64,000 nucleotides of DNA from Mycolicibacter terrae (GTDB taxonomy: Bacteria; Actinomycetota; Actinomycetes; Mycobacteriales; Mycobacteriaceae), in NCBI RefSeq assembly GCF_010727125.1, contig NZ_AP022564.1, positions 248,001 to 312,000 of the forward strand, given 5' to 3'. The position numbers and the translations under genes were made by a program. Shown here in pieces: positions 49,078-58,385 of the stretch (position 1 is its first letter; each line of letters opens with the position of its first letter). The notes beneath the pieces were generated by a model. The model was given only the letters and a program-made list of their open reading frames with translations. It was not told the DNA's origin and made no database searches.

Positions 49078-49266
49078 TGGAGGCCTCCTGCTCGGCGCTG
49101 CGGTTTGTGACTATGCACTGTAGTAGCACGCTCACAGCGGCGGTAGCTCAGGGTTAGGCCTTGCCTCAGAGCGTGATCGAGCTCCCGGAACCGGCCCGCG
49201 GTGGCCCACGTCATGCACGCTTTATCGTTGCTGTCAAGCCCCCGCCCGGGGCCGCGATGCCCCTGA

Positions 49267-49824
<558 letters not shown>

Positions 49825-49841
49825 GCCGCCGGGGGTACTCG

Positions 49842-50507
49842 GTGGTAAGCACAGTAGCCGTGGTCCCAGCCGCGGGTTCGGGCGTGCGACTGGGGGCTGG
49901 CGTCCCGAAGGCGTTCTTCCTGCTCGGCGGGCAGACCCTGGTCGAGCGCGCCGTGGCGGGTCTGCGGGAGTCCGGCGTCATCGACCAGGTGGTGGTCGCG
50001 GTCCCACCCGATCGCACCGATGAGGCCAAACTGATCCTCGGGCGAACGGCCACGGTAGTGGCCGGTGGCGCGCACCGTATCGATTCGGTCCGGCTGGCGC
50101 TGGAGAGCGCCGGAGAACCCGATTTCGTTCTGGTCCACGATGCCGCACGTCCGTTGACGCCACCGGACCTGGTGGTCCGGGTGGTCGAGGCGTTGCGTGA
50201 CGGGCACCGCGCGGTGGTGCCCACCCTGCCGGTCTCGGACACCATCAAGGCGGTCGACGCCAACGGGGTGGTGCTGGGCACACCGGAGCGGGAAGGTCTG
50301 CGGGCGGTCCAGACACCGCAGGGGTTCGCCGCCGAACTGCTGCTGCGTGCCTATCAGCAGGCCGTTGATCGGGCACAGTTCACCGACGATGCCTCGATGG
50401 TCGAGCACATTGGCGGCCAGGTCCAGACCGTCGACGGCGACCCGCTGGCCTTCAAGATCACCACCAAACTGGACGCGGTGCTCGCTGAGGCGGTGGTGCG
50501 CCGGTGA
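49842..50507 (+). CDS. ispD: 2-C-methyl-D-erythritol 4-phosphate cytidylyltransferase
   Basis: The product is 221 residues. [17 protein letters not shown] at 9-25 is the CTP-binding loop with Lys23, and [10 protein letters not shown] is the second motif. It makes CDP-methylerythritol in the MEP route to isoprenoids. The GTG at 49842 lies 17 bases after carD. The stop overlaps the ispF start (GTGA). Confidence 0.95.
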   Translation: MVSTVAVVPAAGSGVRLGAGVPKAFFLLGGQTLVERAVAGLRESGVIDQVVVAVPPDRTDEAKLILGRTATVVAGGAHRIDSVRLALESAGEPDFVLVHDAARPLTPPDLVVRVVEALRDGHRAVVPTLPVSDTIKAVDANGVVLGTPEREGLRAVQTPQGFAAELLLRAYQQAVDRAQFTDDASMVEHIGGQVQTVDGDPLAFKITTKLDAVLAEAVVRR

Positions 50508-50980
50508 GCGCGCTGCCCCGCGTCGGATTGGGCACCGATGTGCATCCGATCGAGCCGGGGCGGCCCTGCTGGCTGCTCGGGTTGCTGTTTCCCGACGCCG
50601 ATGGCTGCGCTGGGCACTCCGACGGCGACGTCGCCGTACACGCGCTGTGTGACGCGCTGTTGTCGGCGGCAGGCTTGGGGGACCTGGGCGCGGTGTTCGG
50701 CGTCGACGATCCACGCTGGGCACGGGTAACCGGTGCTGTGATGCTGGGCCACGTCCGCGGCCTACTTCGCGACAACCGTTTCACGGTCGGCAATGCCGCG
50801 GTGCAGGTCATCGGGAACCGGCCGAAGGTGGGACCGCGCCGCGTCGAGGCGCAGCAACTGCTGTCCGACCTGTTGGGTGCACCGGTGTCGGTGTCGGCGA
50901 CGACCACCGACGGGCTGGGGCTGACCGGTCGGGGCGAGGGGCTGGCCGCAGTCGCTACCGCGTTGGTGACGCCGGGGTAG
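50504..50980 (+). CDS. ispF: 2-C-methyl-D-erythritol 2,4-cyclodiphosphate synthase
   Basis: The product is 158 residues. The zinc ligands are Asp12, His14 ([10 protein letters not shown]) and His46 in [27 protein letters not shown] and [13 protein letters not shown] close the active site. It cyclises CDP-ME 2-phosphate. The GTG lies inside the ispD end, so the two are coupled. It is convergent with an unknown exported-protein gene 15 bases away. Confidence 0.95.
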   Translation: MSALPRVGLGTDVHPIEPGRPCWLLGLLFPDADGCAGHSDGDVAVHALCDALLSAAGLGDLGAVFGVDDPRWARVTGAVMLGHVRGLLRDNRFTVGNAAVQVIGNRPKVGPRRVEAQQLLSDLLGAPVSVSATTTDGLGLTGRGEGLAAVATALVTPG

Positions 50981-50995
50981 TTCGCTCGGTGGTTT

Positions 50996-51847
50996 CTAGC
51001 ACCAGCCGAAGAGGCCGAGCACACCGCAGGCGACATCGCCACCGACACTGACACCCGCGCCGGCGAGGTCCCCAGTGGTGTCCAGGGCCATTCCCGGCAC
51101 CTCGGCGGCAACACCGCCGGCGGCATCGGCGGCCGCCTGGCCGGCGGCGTCGGCCGCCGCATTGGCGGCCTCGGTGGCGGCGTCGGCCGTCAGCGCGGTG
51201 GTGGTGTCGGTGAGCGCGCCGGTCAGGAGGTCAGGGTCGAGGGCCGGGGTCAGGTCCAGGTTGGACAGGTCGGCGGCTACCGGTGCTGCCAGCCCGAAAG
51301 CGTCGGTCGCCGCGGCGGAACCGGCAAGATCTGTAGCCGCGGCCGAAGCGGCCGTGGCGGCGTCCGCGCCGGTAGCCGGGGCGGCGCCGAGACTGCCCAG
51401 GCCGGACATCAGCAGCGGTGCGCCCAACATCGGCACGTACATCGCCATCATCGGAGCCATCATCGCCATCGAGCTGCCGATGGAGGCGCCCATGTTGTTC
51501 ATTCCGCCCGCAGCAGGAGCGGCCGCCATACCGTCGTCGGCCGGGTGTGCCGCCTCATCGTCCGGCCTTGCCGTGCCGTCGTGAGCCGGGTTCGTGGTGC
51601 CATCGCCGGCCGGGTGCGCCCCGCCTGCGCCGACCGGGCCGACCGGGCCGATCGTGCCGGCATCGGCCGGGCCCGCTCCGCCGGGCTCGGCCTGCTGTAC
51701 CGCGCCGGTCAGGTTCGCCCCGGGAACCGACTGGGTCGGGGGCTGCGGGTTTTGATCGTTGGGCTCGTCGGCGTACGCCGTCGCCGTGGCGGCAATTGTG
51801 ACCGCAGCCAGGAGCGCTCCAGAGACTGCCGCCAGACGTTTACTCAC
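50996..51847 (-). CDS. Exported low-complexity protein with Met-rich centre, unknown function
   Basis: The product is 283 residues. A signal peptide (SKRLAAVSGALLAAVTIAAT, cleavage after AYA) is followed by an Asp/Pro/Gly-rich repeat-like stretch with HPADDG and HPAGDG units. A central Met-rich hydrophobic patch comes next (GGMNNMGASIGSSMAMMAPM). An Ala/Asp-rich part and a hydrophobic end GVLGLFGWC close the protein; a Cys is the last residue. I do not recognise the family. The GTG at 51847 is the start that gives a clean signal peptide. The gene sits between ispF and cysS, where M. tuberculosis has none. Confidence 0.7.
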   Translation of the reverse strand: MSKRLAAVSGALLAAVTIAATATAYADEPNDQNPQPPTQSVPGANLTGAVQQAEPGGAGPADAGTIGPVGPVGAGGAHPAGDGTTNPAHDGTARPDDEAAHPADDGMAAAPAAGGMNNMGASIGSSMAMMAPMMAMYVPMLGAPLLMSGLGSLGAAPATGADAATAASAAATDLAGSAAATDAFGLAAPVAADLSNLDLTPALDPDLLTGALTDTTTALTADAATEAANAAADAAGQAAADAAGGVAAEVPGMALDTTGDLAGAGVSVGGDVACGVLGLFGWC

Positions 51848-51959
51848 TGCCGCAATATATGCCACCCGTAACCGCCTGTCCACCGATGCGGCAAGGAGTG
51901 TCCGTTCCTGGCAAATCCCTGCTAGCGGCGGGTGTGACGGTAGCGCTCGGCCCGCCCGG

Positions 51960-51965
51960 TAAGCT
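51960..51965 (+). promoter_or_regulatory. Candidate -10 hexamer of cysS (leaderless)
   Basis: TAAGCT lies eight bases before the GTG at 51974. TAAGCTGGCCCGTCGTGA matches the lysS start region at 17 of 18 bases. Confidence 0.5.
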
Positions 51966-51973
51966 GGCCCGTC

Positions 51974-53383
51974 GTGACCGATCGCCCCAGCCTGCGGCTG
52001 CACGACACGGCAACCGGCGCCGTGCGTGAATTCGTTCCGCTGCGGCCCGGCCATGCGTCGATTTACTTGTGCGGTGCGACCGTCCAGGCCCCGCCGCACA
52101 TCGGTCACGTTCGCAGTGGTGTGGCGTTCGATGTGCTGCGCCGGTGGCTGACCGCGCGCGGCTACGACGTCGCCTTCGTGCGCAACGTGACCGACATCGA
52201 CGACAAGATCCTCACCAAGGCCGCCGCGGCCGGCCGGCCCTGGTGGGAGTGGTCCGCCACTCACGAGCGCGAGTTCACCGCCGCCTACGAGGCGCTGGGC
52301 GTGCTGCCGCCCTCGGTCGAGCCGCGCGCCACCGGCCACATCACCCAGATGGTCGAGTTGATCGAACGCCTGATCGCGTCCGGGCACGCCTATACCGGCG
52401 GCGGCGACGTGTACTTCGACGTGCTGAGCTACCCCGAGTACGGCCAGTTGTCCGGCCACAAGATCGACGACGTGCACCAGGGGGAGGGGGTGGCCACCGG
52501 AAAACGTGATCCGCGGGACTTCACGCTCTGGAAGGGCGCCAAACCCGGTGAACCCAGCTGGCCGACACCGTGGGGGCCGGGCCGCCCGGGCTGGCATCTG
52601 GAGTGTTCCGCCATGGCGCGTTCCTACCTCGGGCCTGAATTCGACATTCACTGCGGCGGAATGGATCTCATCTTCCCCCACCACGAGAACGAGATCGCCC
52701 AGAGTCGGGCCGCCGGTGACGGGTTCGCCAACTACTGGCTGCACAACGGCTGGGTCACCCTGGGTGGCGAGAAGATGAGCAAGTCGCTGGGCAATGTGCT
52801 GTCGATGTCGGCGGTGCTGCAACGGGTCCGGCCCGCCGAACTGCGCTACTACCTGGGCAGCGCGCACTACCGTTCCATGCTGGAGTTCTCCGAGACCGCC
52901 CTGCAGGACGCCGTCAACGCCTACGTCGGCATCGAGGACTTCCTGCACCGGGTGCGCAGTCGGGTGGGCGCGGTGGTTCCGGGCAGCTGGACGCCCCGGT
53001 TCGCCGCCGCGCTCGACGACGACCTGTCGGTGCCGATCGCGCTGGCCGAGGTGCACCGGACCCGCGCAGAGGGCAACCGGGCCCTCGACGCCGGCGATCA
53101 CGAGGGTGCGCTGGCGGCCGCCGGCGCCATCCGGGCGATGATGGGCGTGCTGGGCTGTGACCCGCTCGACGAACGCTGGGAATCACGGGATGAGACCTCG
53201 GCGGCGCTGGCGGCGGTGGACGTGCTGGTGCGTGCCGAACTGCAGCGCCGCGAAACCGCTCGCGCCGAACGGGATTGGCAGCTGGCCGACGAGATCCGCG
53301 GCAGGCTCAAGGACGCCGGCATCGACGTCACCGACACCGGCGACGGCCCGCAGTGGTCGCTGCTGGTAGACGGGGCGGGCTAG
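51974..53383 (+). CDS. cysS: Cysteinyl-tRNA synthetase
   Basis: The product is 469 residues, class I. HIGH at 42-45, KMSKS at 267-271, and zinc ligands Cys33 (YLCGAT), the Cys of WHLECSAMA, and the His/Glu of [11 protein letters not shown] are present. It charges tRNA(Cys). The GTG at 51974 follows a leaderless-type promoter. The next gene starts directly after the TAG. It is the CysS1 type, not the MshC mycothiol ligase. Confidence 0.96.
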   Translation: MTDRPSLRLHDTATGAVREFVPLRPGHASIYLCGATVQAPPHIGHVRSGVAFDVLRRWLTARGYDVAFVRNVTDIDDKILTKAAAAGRPWWEWSATHEREFTAAYEALGVLPPSVEPRATGHITQMVELIERLIASGHAYTGGGDVYFDVLSYPEYGQLSGHKIDDVHQGEGVATGKRDPRDFTLWKGAKPGEPSWPTPWGPGRPGWHLECSAMARSYLGPEFDIHCGGMDLIFPHHENEIAQSRAAGDGFANYWLHNGWVTLGGEKMSKSLGNVLSMSAVLQRVRPAELRYYLGSAHYRSMLEFSETALQDAVNAYVGIEDFLHRVRSRVGAVVPGSWTPRFAAALDDDLSVPIALAEVHRTRAEGNRALDAGDHEGALAAAGAIRAMMGVLGCDPLDERWESRDETSAALAAVDVLVRAELQRRETARAERDWQLADEIRGRLKDAGIDVTDTGDGPQWSLLVDGAG

Positions 53384-54325
53384 ATGGCCGGCAATTCCAG
53401 ACGCAAAGGCGCGGTGCGCAAACCCGGGACCAAGAAGGGGCCGACGGTCGGCTCCGGCGGGCAGCGTCGCCGCGGGCTCGAGGGCCGTGGTGCCACCCCG
53501 CCGGCACACCAGCGGGAATACCACCCGGCGGCAAAGGCCGCCAAGCGCGCCGCCAAGCAGCGGGCCTACCGGACCAGCAAGCGCACCGACGACAGCGAGA
53601 CCGTGCTGGGCCGCAATCCGGTGCTGGAATGCCTGCGCGCGGGGATCCCGGCGACCGCTCTCTATGTGGCGCTCGGCGCCGAAGCCGACGAGCGCTTGAC
53701 CGAATCAGTGAGCCGGGCTGCCGATTCCGGGTTGCCGATTCTCGAGGTACCTCGGTCAGACCTGGACAAGATGACCACCAACGGCCTGCACCAGGGCATC
53801 GCCCTGCAGGTTCCGCCGTACAACTACGCCCATCCCGACGATCTGTTGGCAGCCGCGCGGGAAGAGGTCGCGCCCCCGCTGCTGGTCGCCTTGGACAACA
53901 TCTCTGATCCGCGCAACCTCGGTGCCATCGTGCGGTCGGTGGCGGCATTCGGCGGCCACGGCGTGCTCATCCCGCAGCGCCGCTCCGCGTCGGTCACGGC
54001 GGTGGCGTGGCGTACCAGTGCCGGTGCGGCAGCTCGTATTCCGGTCGCCCGCGCGTCCAATCTGACCCAGACACTGAAGGGATGGGCGAGTCGCGGGCTG
54101 CAGGTGGTCGGTTTGGACGCCGGCGGCGACACCGTGGTCGACGAGTTGGACGGTACCGGCCCGATGGTGCTGGTCGTCGGCTCCGAGGGCAAGGGCCTGT
54201 CCCGGCTGGTCCGGCAGAACTGCGATGCGATCGTGTCCGTTCCGATGGCCGGTCCCACCGAGTCGCTCAACGCGTCGGTGGCCGCCGGGGTGGTGCTGGC
54301 CGAGATCGCCCGTCAGCGGCGGTGA
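53384..54325 (+). CDS. SPOUT (TrmH/RlmB) family rRNA 2'-O-methyltransferase (Rv3579c-like)
   Basis: The product is 313 residues. A basic, Gly-rich N-terminal extension (~1-70, [20 protein letters not shown]) is followed by a substrate domain and the knotted SPOUT domain: [20 protein letters not shown] carries the catalytic Asn/Arg, and [11 protein letters not shown] and [10 protein letters not shown] bind SAM. Likely target is a guanosine of 23S rRNA by similarity to RlmB. It starts immediately after the cysS stop, so the two are co-translated. Confidence 0.92.
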   Translation: MAGNSRRKGAVRKPGTKKGPTVGSGGQRRRGLEGRGATPPAHQREYHPAAKAAKRAAKQRAYRTSKRTDDSETVLGRNPVLECLRAGIPATALYVALGAEADERLTESVSRAADSGLPILEVPRSDLDKMTTNGLHQGIALQVPPYNYAHPDDLLAAAREEVAPPLLVALDNISDPRNLGAIVRSVAAFGGHGVLIPQRRSASVTAVAWRTSAGAAARIPVARASNLTQTLKGWASRGLQVVGLDAGGDTVVDELDGTGPMVLVVGSEGKGLSRLVRQNCDAIVSVPMAGPTESLNASVAAGVVLAEIARQRR

Positions 54326-54372
54326 TCCGCCGCGCCGCGGAGCATCCCCGCCGCGAGCAGTCACACAATCGC

Positions 54373-55272
54373 ATGAATCTGGCTCGCATCGTGCGAGTCT
54401 GTGTCTGCTCGGCGCTGGTGGCGGTGCCGTCGGTCGCAGCGCAGCCGGGCGCGTTCGATCTGCAGGCGCATCGCGGCGGGCGGGGCGAGACCACCGAGGG
54501 GTCGCTGCGCGGATTCGCCAAGTCGATTGAATCAGGTGTCAACACACTGGAATTGGATATCGTCCTGACCCGCGACGGCCAACCGCTGGTATGGCACGAT
54601 CCGGTGATAGAGCCGTCCAAGTGCGCCGATACCGGGCCGGCCGTTGCCGGCGACACGCAGTACCCGTATGTGGGCAAGCGGGTGGCCGACCTCGCCCTCG
54701 TGCAGATCCGCACCCTGGACTGCGGACAACCGCTGCCGGAGTTCCCCGATGCGGAAGTGGTGCCCGGCAACGTGATCGCGACGCTGCCGGAGGTGTTCGC
54801 CCTTGCCGACTCGTACCACGCTGCGGTGCGCTACAACATCGAGACCAAGGTCGACGCGCAGAGCCCCCAGCAGATCGTCGACGTGGTCCTGGCGGCGGTG
54901 CGGGCCGGCGGCAAACTGGATGCCGTCGAGATCCAGAGCTTCGACTGGCGCATCCTGCCGCTGGTGCGCGCCGCCGAGCCGGCCATTCCCCTTGCCGCGC
55001 TGTGGGATCAGGGACCGGATCCGATCGCCGGCGCGGTCGCGGCCGGCGCCGACATCGTGTCCCCGGACTACTCGGTGGTGGATCGGGGGTTCGTCGACCG
55101 CGCCCACCGCGCCGGACTCAAGGTCATTCCGTGGACGGTCAACGACGCCGCTGCGATGAGCGAGCAGATCGCCTCGGGCGTCGACGGACTCATCACCGAC
55201 TACCCGCAGCGGGCGCGTGTGGTGATGGCCGAGTTCGGCATGCCGCTGCCGCCGGCCTATCGGCGAGGCTGA
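54373..55272 (+). CDS. Glycerophosphodiester phosphodiesterase, exported
   Basis: The product is 299 residues. A signal peptide (ARIVRVCVCSALVAVPSVAA) is followed by a GDPD TIM barrel: AHRGGRGETTEGSL has the catalytic His-Arg pair, TLELDIVLTRDGQPLVWHDP the metal Glu/Asp and second His. The barrel closes with YPQRARVVM. It hydrolyses glycerophosphodiesters to glycerol 3-phosphate outside the cell. It follows the methyltransferase by 47 bases. In M. tuberculosis this place (Rv3579c-Rv3578) has no GDPD gene that I recall, so it may be a local addition. Confidence 0.9.
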   Translation: MNLARIVRVCVCSALVAVPSVAAQPGAFDLQAHRGGRGETTEGSLRGFAKSIESGVNTLELDIVLTRDGQPLVWHDPVIEPSKCADTGPAVAGDTQYPYVGKRVADLALVQIRTLDCGQPLPEFPDAEVVPGNVIATLPEVFALADSYHAAVRYNIETKVDAQSPQQIVDVVLAAVRAGGKLDAVEIQSFDWRILPLVRAAEPAIPLAALWDQGPDPIAGAVAAGADIVSPDYSVVDRGFVDRAHRAGLKVIPWTVNDAAAMSEQIASGVDGLITDYPQRARVVMAEFGMPLPPAYRRG

Positions 55273-55323
55273 TCCGGTGGCGGTGACCCGCCGCGCCCGG
55301 CTCCGCCGCGCCGGCGATCACCG

Positions 55324-56574
55324 CTAGACGCCCAACAGCCGCGCACCAGCCCACAGGGCCAGCACCGCCGCCAGCAATGTCGGCGGAACCGTGCACAACC
55401 CCAGCCGGGTGTACTCACCGACGCCGGCGGGAACGTGATACCTGCGCAGCACCCGGCGCCACAGCAGGTTCGACAGCGAACCGGCGTAGGTCAGGTTGGG
55501 GCCGATGTTGACCCCGATCAACACCGCCAGCACCGCCACCGGGCCGGCCGATGCCACCAGCGGCACCAGCACTAGCGTCGCCGGCAGATTGTTGACCACG
55601 TTGGCCAGCACCGCGGCCACCGCCGCGATCGTCAGCAGCGTCACCAGCCCCGAACCCGCCGGCAGCACTGTGCTCATCCGATCACCGAGCCCGTTGTCGA
55701 CGACGGCGCGCACCACCACTCCCAGGGCCAGCACGAACACCAGGAAACCGACATTGGCGGCCCGCAGGATGCCGGCCGGTGTGCTGCGCCGAAGCGCCAG
55801 ACCGCGCCCGGCCAGCACGGTGGCACCGGCGACGGCCGCCCACGCGGGAGCGACACCGAACGTCTCTGCGATCACGAACCCGGCCAGCGTCAGTCCCAGC
55901 ACCGCCAGCGCGAACACCGGGACCGGGGGCGGCGGGCCGGCGTGGCGGTGCTCCGGTGTCGCGCGCAGATCATTGCGGAAGAACCACCGGAAGATCAGGT
56001 AGACGACCGCCGTCGCGGCGAGCCATGGCGCCGCCATCAGCGCGGTGAACCTCACGAAGGACAAACCGGCCTCCTGGAACGCCAGCAGGTTGGTCAGGTT
56101 GGACACCGGCAGCAGCAGCGACGCGGTGTTGGCCAGGTGCGCGGTCGCGTAGGCGTGCGGGCGTATCGGTGCGTGACGGCGGCGGGCCATCATCAGCACC
56201 ACCGGGGTCAGCAGCACCACCGTCGCGTCCAGGCTCAAGACCGCGGTCAGGCAGGCCGCGATGACGAAGACCCGGCGCAGCAGATGCTGAGGCGGCCCGA
56301 CATCGGCCCGTGCCATCGCCGCGCCGGCGGCCTCGAACAGGCCCTCGTCGTCGCAGAGTTGCGCCAGCACCAGCACCGCGCCCAGGAACGCGACGACACG
56401 CAGCAGGGTGGCCGCCTCGGCGGCCGCGTCGTGCATCGAGATCGCGCCGGTCGCGACCAACACGGCCGCGGCCGGAACCGCCGCGAACACCTCGGGCCAG
56501 CCCCGCGGGCGGGCCACCGCGAAGCCCAGCACCACGGCGAGCAGCAGCAGCGAAAGAGCCGGCTTCAGGTCCAC
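55324..56574 (-). CDS. ArsB/NhaD-type ion transporter (ArsB2-like)
   Basis: The product is 416 residues with about 11-12 membrane helices of the IT superfamily. LANTASLLLPVSNLTNLLA and NVVNNLPATLVLVPL, cut here to SNLTNLLA and NVVNNLPATL, are the two Asn-rich re-entrant motifs. Arsenite export is the annotation given to Rv3578, but the substrate is not established. The GTG at 56574 (VDLKPALSLLLLAVVLGFA) overlaps the previous gene by ten bases; GTG 56592 is a longer alternative. No ArsR gene is nearby. Confidence 0.85.
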   Translation of the reverse strand: MDLKPALSLLLLAVVLGFAVARPRGWPEVFAAVPAAAVLVATGAISMHDAAAEAATLLRVVAFLGAVLVLAQLCDDEGLFEAAGAAMARADVGPPQHLLRRVFVIAACLTAVLSLDATVVLLTPVVLMMARRRHAPIRPHAYATAHLANTASLLLPVSNLTNLLAFQEAGLSFVRFTALMAAPWLAATAVVYLIFRWFFRNDLRATPEHRHAGPPPPVPVFALAVLGLTLAGFVIAETFGVAPAWAAVAGATVLAGRGLALRRSTPAGILRAANVGFLVFVLALGVVVRAVVDNGLGDRMSTVLPAGSGLVTLLTIAAVAAVLANVVNNLPATLVLVPLVASAGPVAVLAVLIGVNIGPNLTYAGSLSNLLWRRVLRRYHVPAGVGEYTRLGLCTVPPTLLAAVLALWAGARLLGV

Positions 56575-57485
56575 GGGTCTTCGTGGCGCCACACCGTGGG
56601 CAGGTGCAGGGCGACGCCGTCGGCATCGGCCAGCTCGCTGAGAACCCGCATCGATACGTCCAGGTCATCACCGGCATAGGGCAAGGCGCGCAACGGCTTT
56701 GACAGCGGCCGGAAGAAGTCGTCCCAGTGGATCAACACGACGGTCTTAGCGCCGACCGCGCGCACCGTCTCCGCCCAGTAGTCGTCCAGGTACCGGCGGG
56801 GCTGCAAACCGAGTTGGCCCACACCCAGATACACCACATCGGCGCGGTGGGCGGCCAGGGCGCCGGGGTGAAACCCGGCGCTGCCGACGATCAGCAGCCG
56901 CCGGCCAGACGGGCGGTGGGCCACCACCGCCGACCATGCCTCACCACATCGGTAGGCCCCCATCCGCACCGGAGGAGTGACCGGGGCGCTGATCTGCCCC
57001 GGGAAGCGGTCCGGCGGGCAGTGCCGCGACTCGACCAGCGTGACGTCGTAGGAACCCAACGTGATCGGCTGATCCGGGGTGGCGACGATCAGGCGGTCTT
57101 CGGCCAACCCGTGGCCGCGCCCGACGTTGGCGGCCGATTCACCGCCGACCAGCACCGCGCCGGTCCGTTCGGCGACCAATGCCGAATCCAGAACGTGGTC
57201 GATGTGGGTGTGCACCGCGATGACCGCAGCCAGGCCTCGCACCCCGGCGCGCGCCAGGCAGCCGTCGACGCGGGCCGGCACCGGCGCCACCTTGCCGAAC
57301 TGCAAGCGCGCCAGGCCGGGCCGGGAGAAATAGCCGTCGGTCAGCAGGGCCGACGATCCGTCGTCGATCAGCAGTGTCGACACCCCGAGCCAGGTCACCC
57401 GCAGCGGTGCGTCCGGCGCCGCGGCCGGGACGGTGAACCGGTGCGCATACTCGCCCAGATCGGGGCGGCCGAGCTTGAGGCGCAT
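56565..57485 (-). CDS. Metallo-beta-lactamase-fold hydrolase (Rv3577-like, UlaG type)
   Basis: The product is 306 residues. VHTHIDHVLDS is the HxHxDH metal motif. TWLGVSTLLIDDGSSALLTDGYF is the opening strand pair, and further His residues (ESRHCP, GSAGFHPG, LIHWDDFF) complete the two-metal site. Substrate unknown; fold relatives cleave phosphodiesters and lactones. It lies between kstR and the transporter gene on one strand and may share the kstR promoter, 11 bases away. Confidence 0.88.
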   Translation of the reverse strand: MRLKLGRPDLGEYAHRFTVPAAAPDAPLRVTWLGVSTLLIDDGSSALLTDGYFSRPGLARLQFGKVAPVPARVDGCLARAGVRGLAAVIAVHTHIDHVLDSALVAERTGAVLVGGESAANVGRGHGLAEDRLIVATPDQPITLGSYDVTLVESRHCPPDRFPGQISAPVTPPVRMGAYRCGEAWSAVVAHRPSGRRLLIVGSAGFHPGALAAHRADVVYLGVGQLGLQPRRYLDDYWAETVRAVGAKTVVLIHWDDFFRPLSKPLRALPYAGDDLDVSMRVLSELADADGVALHLPTVWRHEDPWT

Positions 57486-57496
57486 CGGGGGTTCGG

Positions 57497-58168
57497 TCAG
57501 ACCTTGGGACGGTCGTCGTCGCCGATCAGCAGCCGGACCGCCAGGTCCAGCCGCGTGGTGAAGTCGGTGGCCGACGCACGCCGGGTCAGCCAGGCGAGCA
57601 GGTTGGACAGCCACACGTCGGAGATCACCCGGGAGATGTGGTACTGCTCCTCGGTCGGCTCGCCGTCGCTCATCGCCCCGGCGAACATCGAGTCGATCAG
57701 CTTCTGGACGTGGTCGACCTCGCCGGCGGCCGACGCGTCGGCGAAGACGTAAGCCCGGGTCATGGCTTCGGTGAGCAGCGGGTTGCGCTGCATGGCGCGG
57801 TTGAGCTTGTTGACCACCAGGTTGAGCCGCTGGTGCCGGGTCATTTCGGCGTACGTGGCCGGGTCGGTCTTGGTCTCCACACGGGCGATCTCGCGGCCCA
57901 TCGCCGAGACCAGCAGATGGACCTTCGACGGGAAGTACCGGTAGAGGGTGCCGACGGCCACGTCGGCCCGGTCGGCCACCGCGCGCATCTGCACCGCGTC
58001 GTAGCCGCCTTTGGACGCGATCGCCAGCGTCGCATCCAGGATGCGTTTGCGGCGTTCCCGTTGCGCCTCGGAGCCGAGGTCGGATTCGGTCAGCACAGCC
58101 ACGCTGGTGACCTCCCGGGGCTGGATGCTCGCTCCGCGGGCCGGATTGCTGTCGGCTGGTGACGACAT
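57497..58168 (-). CDS. kstR: TetR-family repressor KstR of cholesterol catabolism
   Basis: The product is 223 residues. The HTH is VQMRAVADRADVAVGTLYRYF, cut here to VAVGTLYRYFPSK. NRAMQRNPLLTEAMTRAYVF and ISDVWLSNLLAWL in the ligand domain match M. tuberculosis KstR closely. It represses sterol-degradation genes until a 3-oxo-cholestenoyl-CoA-type ligand binds. The ATG at 58168 follows AAGGAG; the core conserved with Rv3574 begins at VLTESDLGSEAQRERRKR. It is divergent from fadE34 with one KstR operator in between. Confidence 0.95.
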   Translation of the reverse strand: MSSPADSNPARGASIQPREVTSVAVLTESDLGSEAQRERRKRILDATLAIASKGGYDAVQMRAVADRADVAVGTLYRYFPSKVHLLVSAMGREIARVETKTDPATYAEMTRHQRLNLVVNKLNRAMQRNPLLTEAMTRAYVFADASAAGEVDHVQKLIDSMFAGAMSDGEPTEEQYHISRVISDVWLSNLLAWLTRRASATDFTTRLDLAVRLLIGDDDRPKV

Positions 58169-58307
58169 GTGGTGGGTAGCTCCTTCAGTCGGCCTACTCG
58201 CCAGTAACGATACGCATCGCGTAGCTGAATCTCTCACTCCCAACACCGACGGGACGGGACGTGTCCTGCCACAACGGTTCGACTTGACGCTCGGGCGCTG
58301 GCACTAT

Positions 58308-58321
58308 TAGAACACGTTCTA
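58308..58321. promoter_or_regulatory. KstR operator
   Basis: TAGAACACGTTCTA has perfect TAGAAC/GTTCTA arms and matches the mycobacterial KstR motif. It lies 65 bases before fadE34 and 140 before kstR, placed to control both. Confidence 0.88.
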
Positions 58322-58385
58322 GTCAACCGGGTGGACTTCCTCGCTCGCCGAGGTTCAACACCGTTATCACCCCGAGGAGCCCCGC

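Noticed and set aside
50996..53101. A 701-codon frame running antisense through cysS into the exported-protein gene
   Set aside because: cysS on the plus strand has all class I motifs. Only the part from 51847 has a signal peptide and sensible composition.
54007..54372. N-terminal extension of the GDPD gene back into the methyltransferase gene
   Set aside because: The extension is an Arg/Gly-rich shadow. The ATG at 54373 starts a clean signal peptide.
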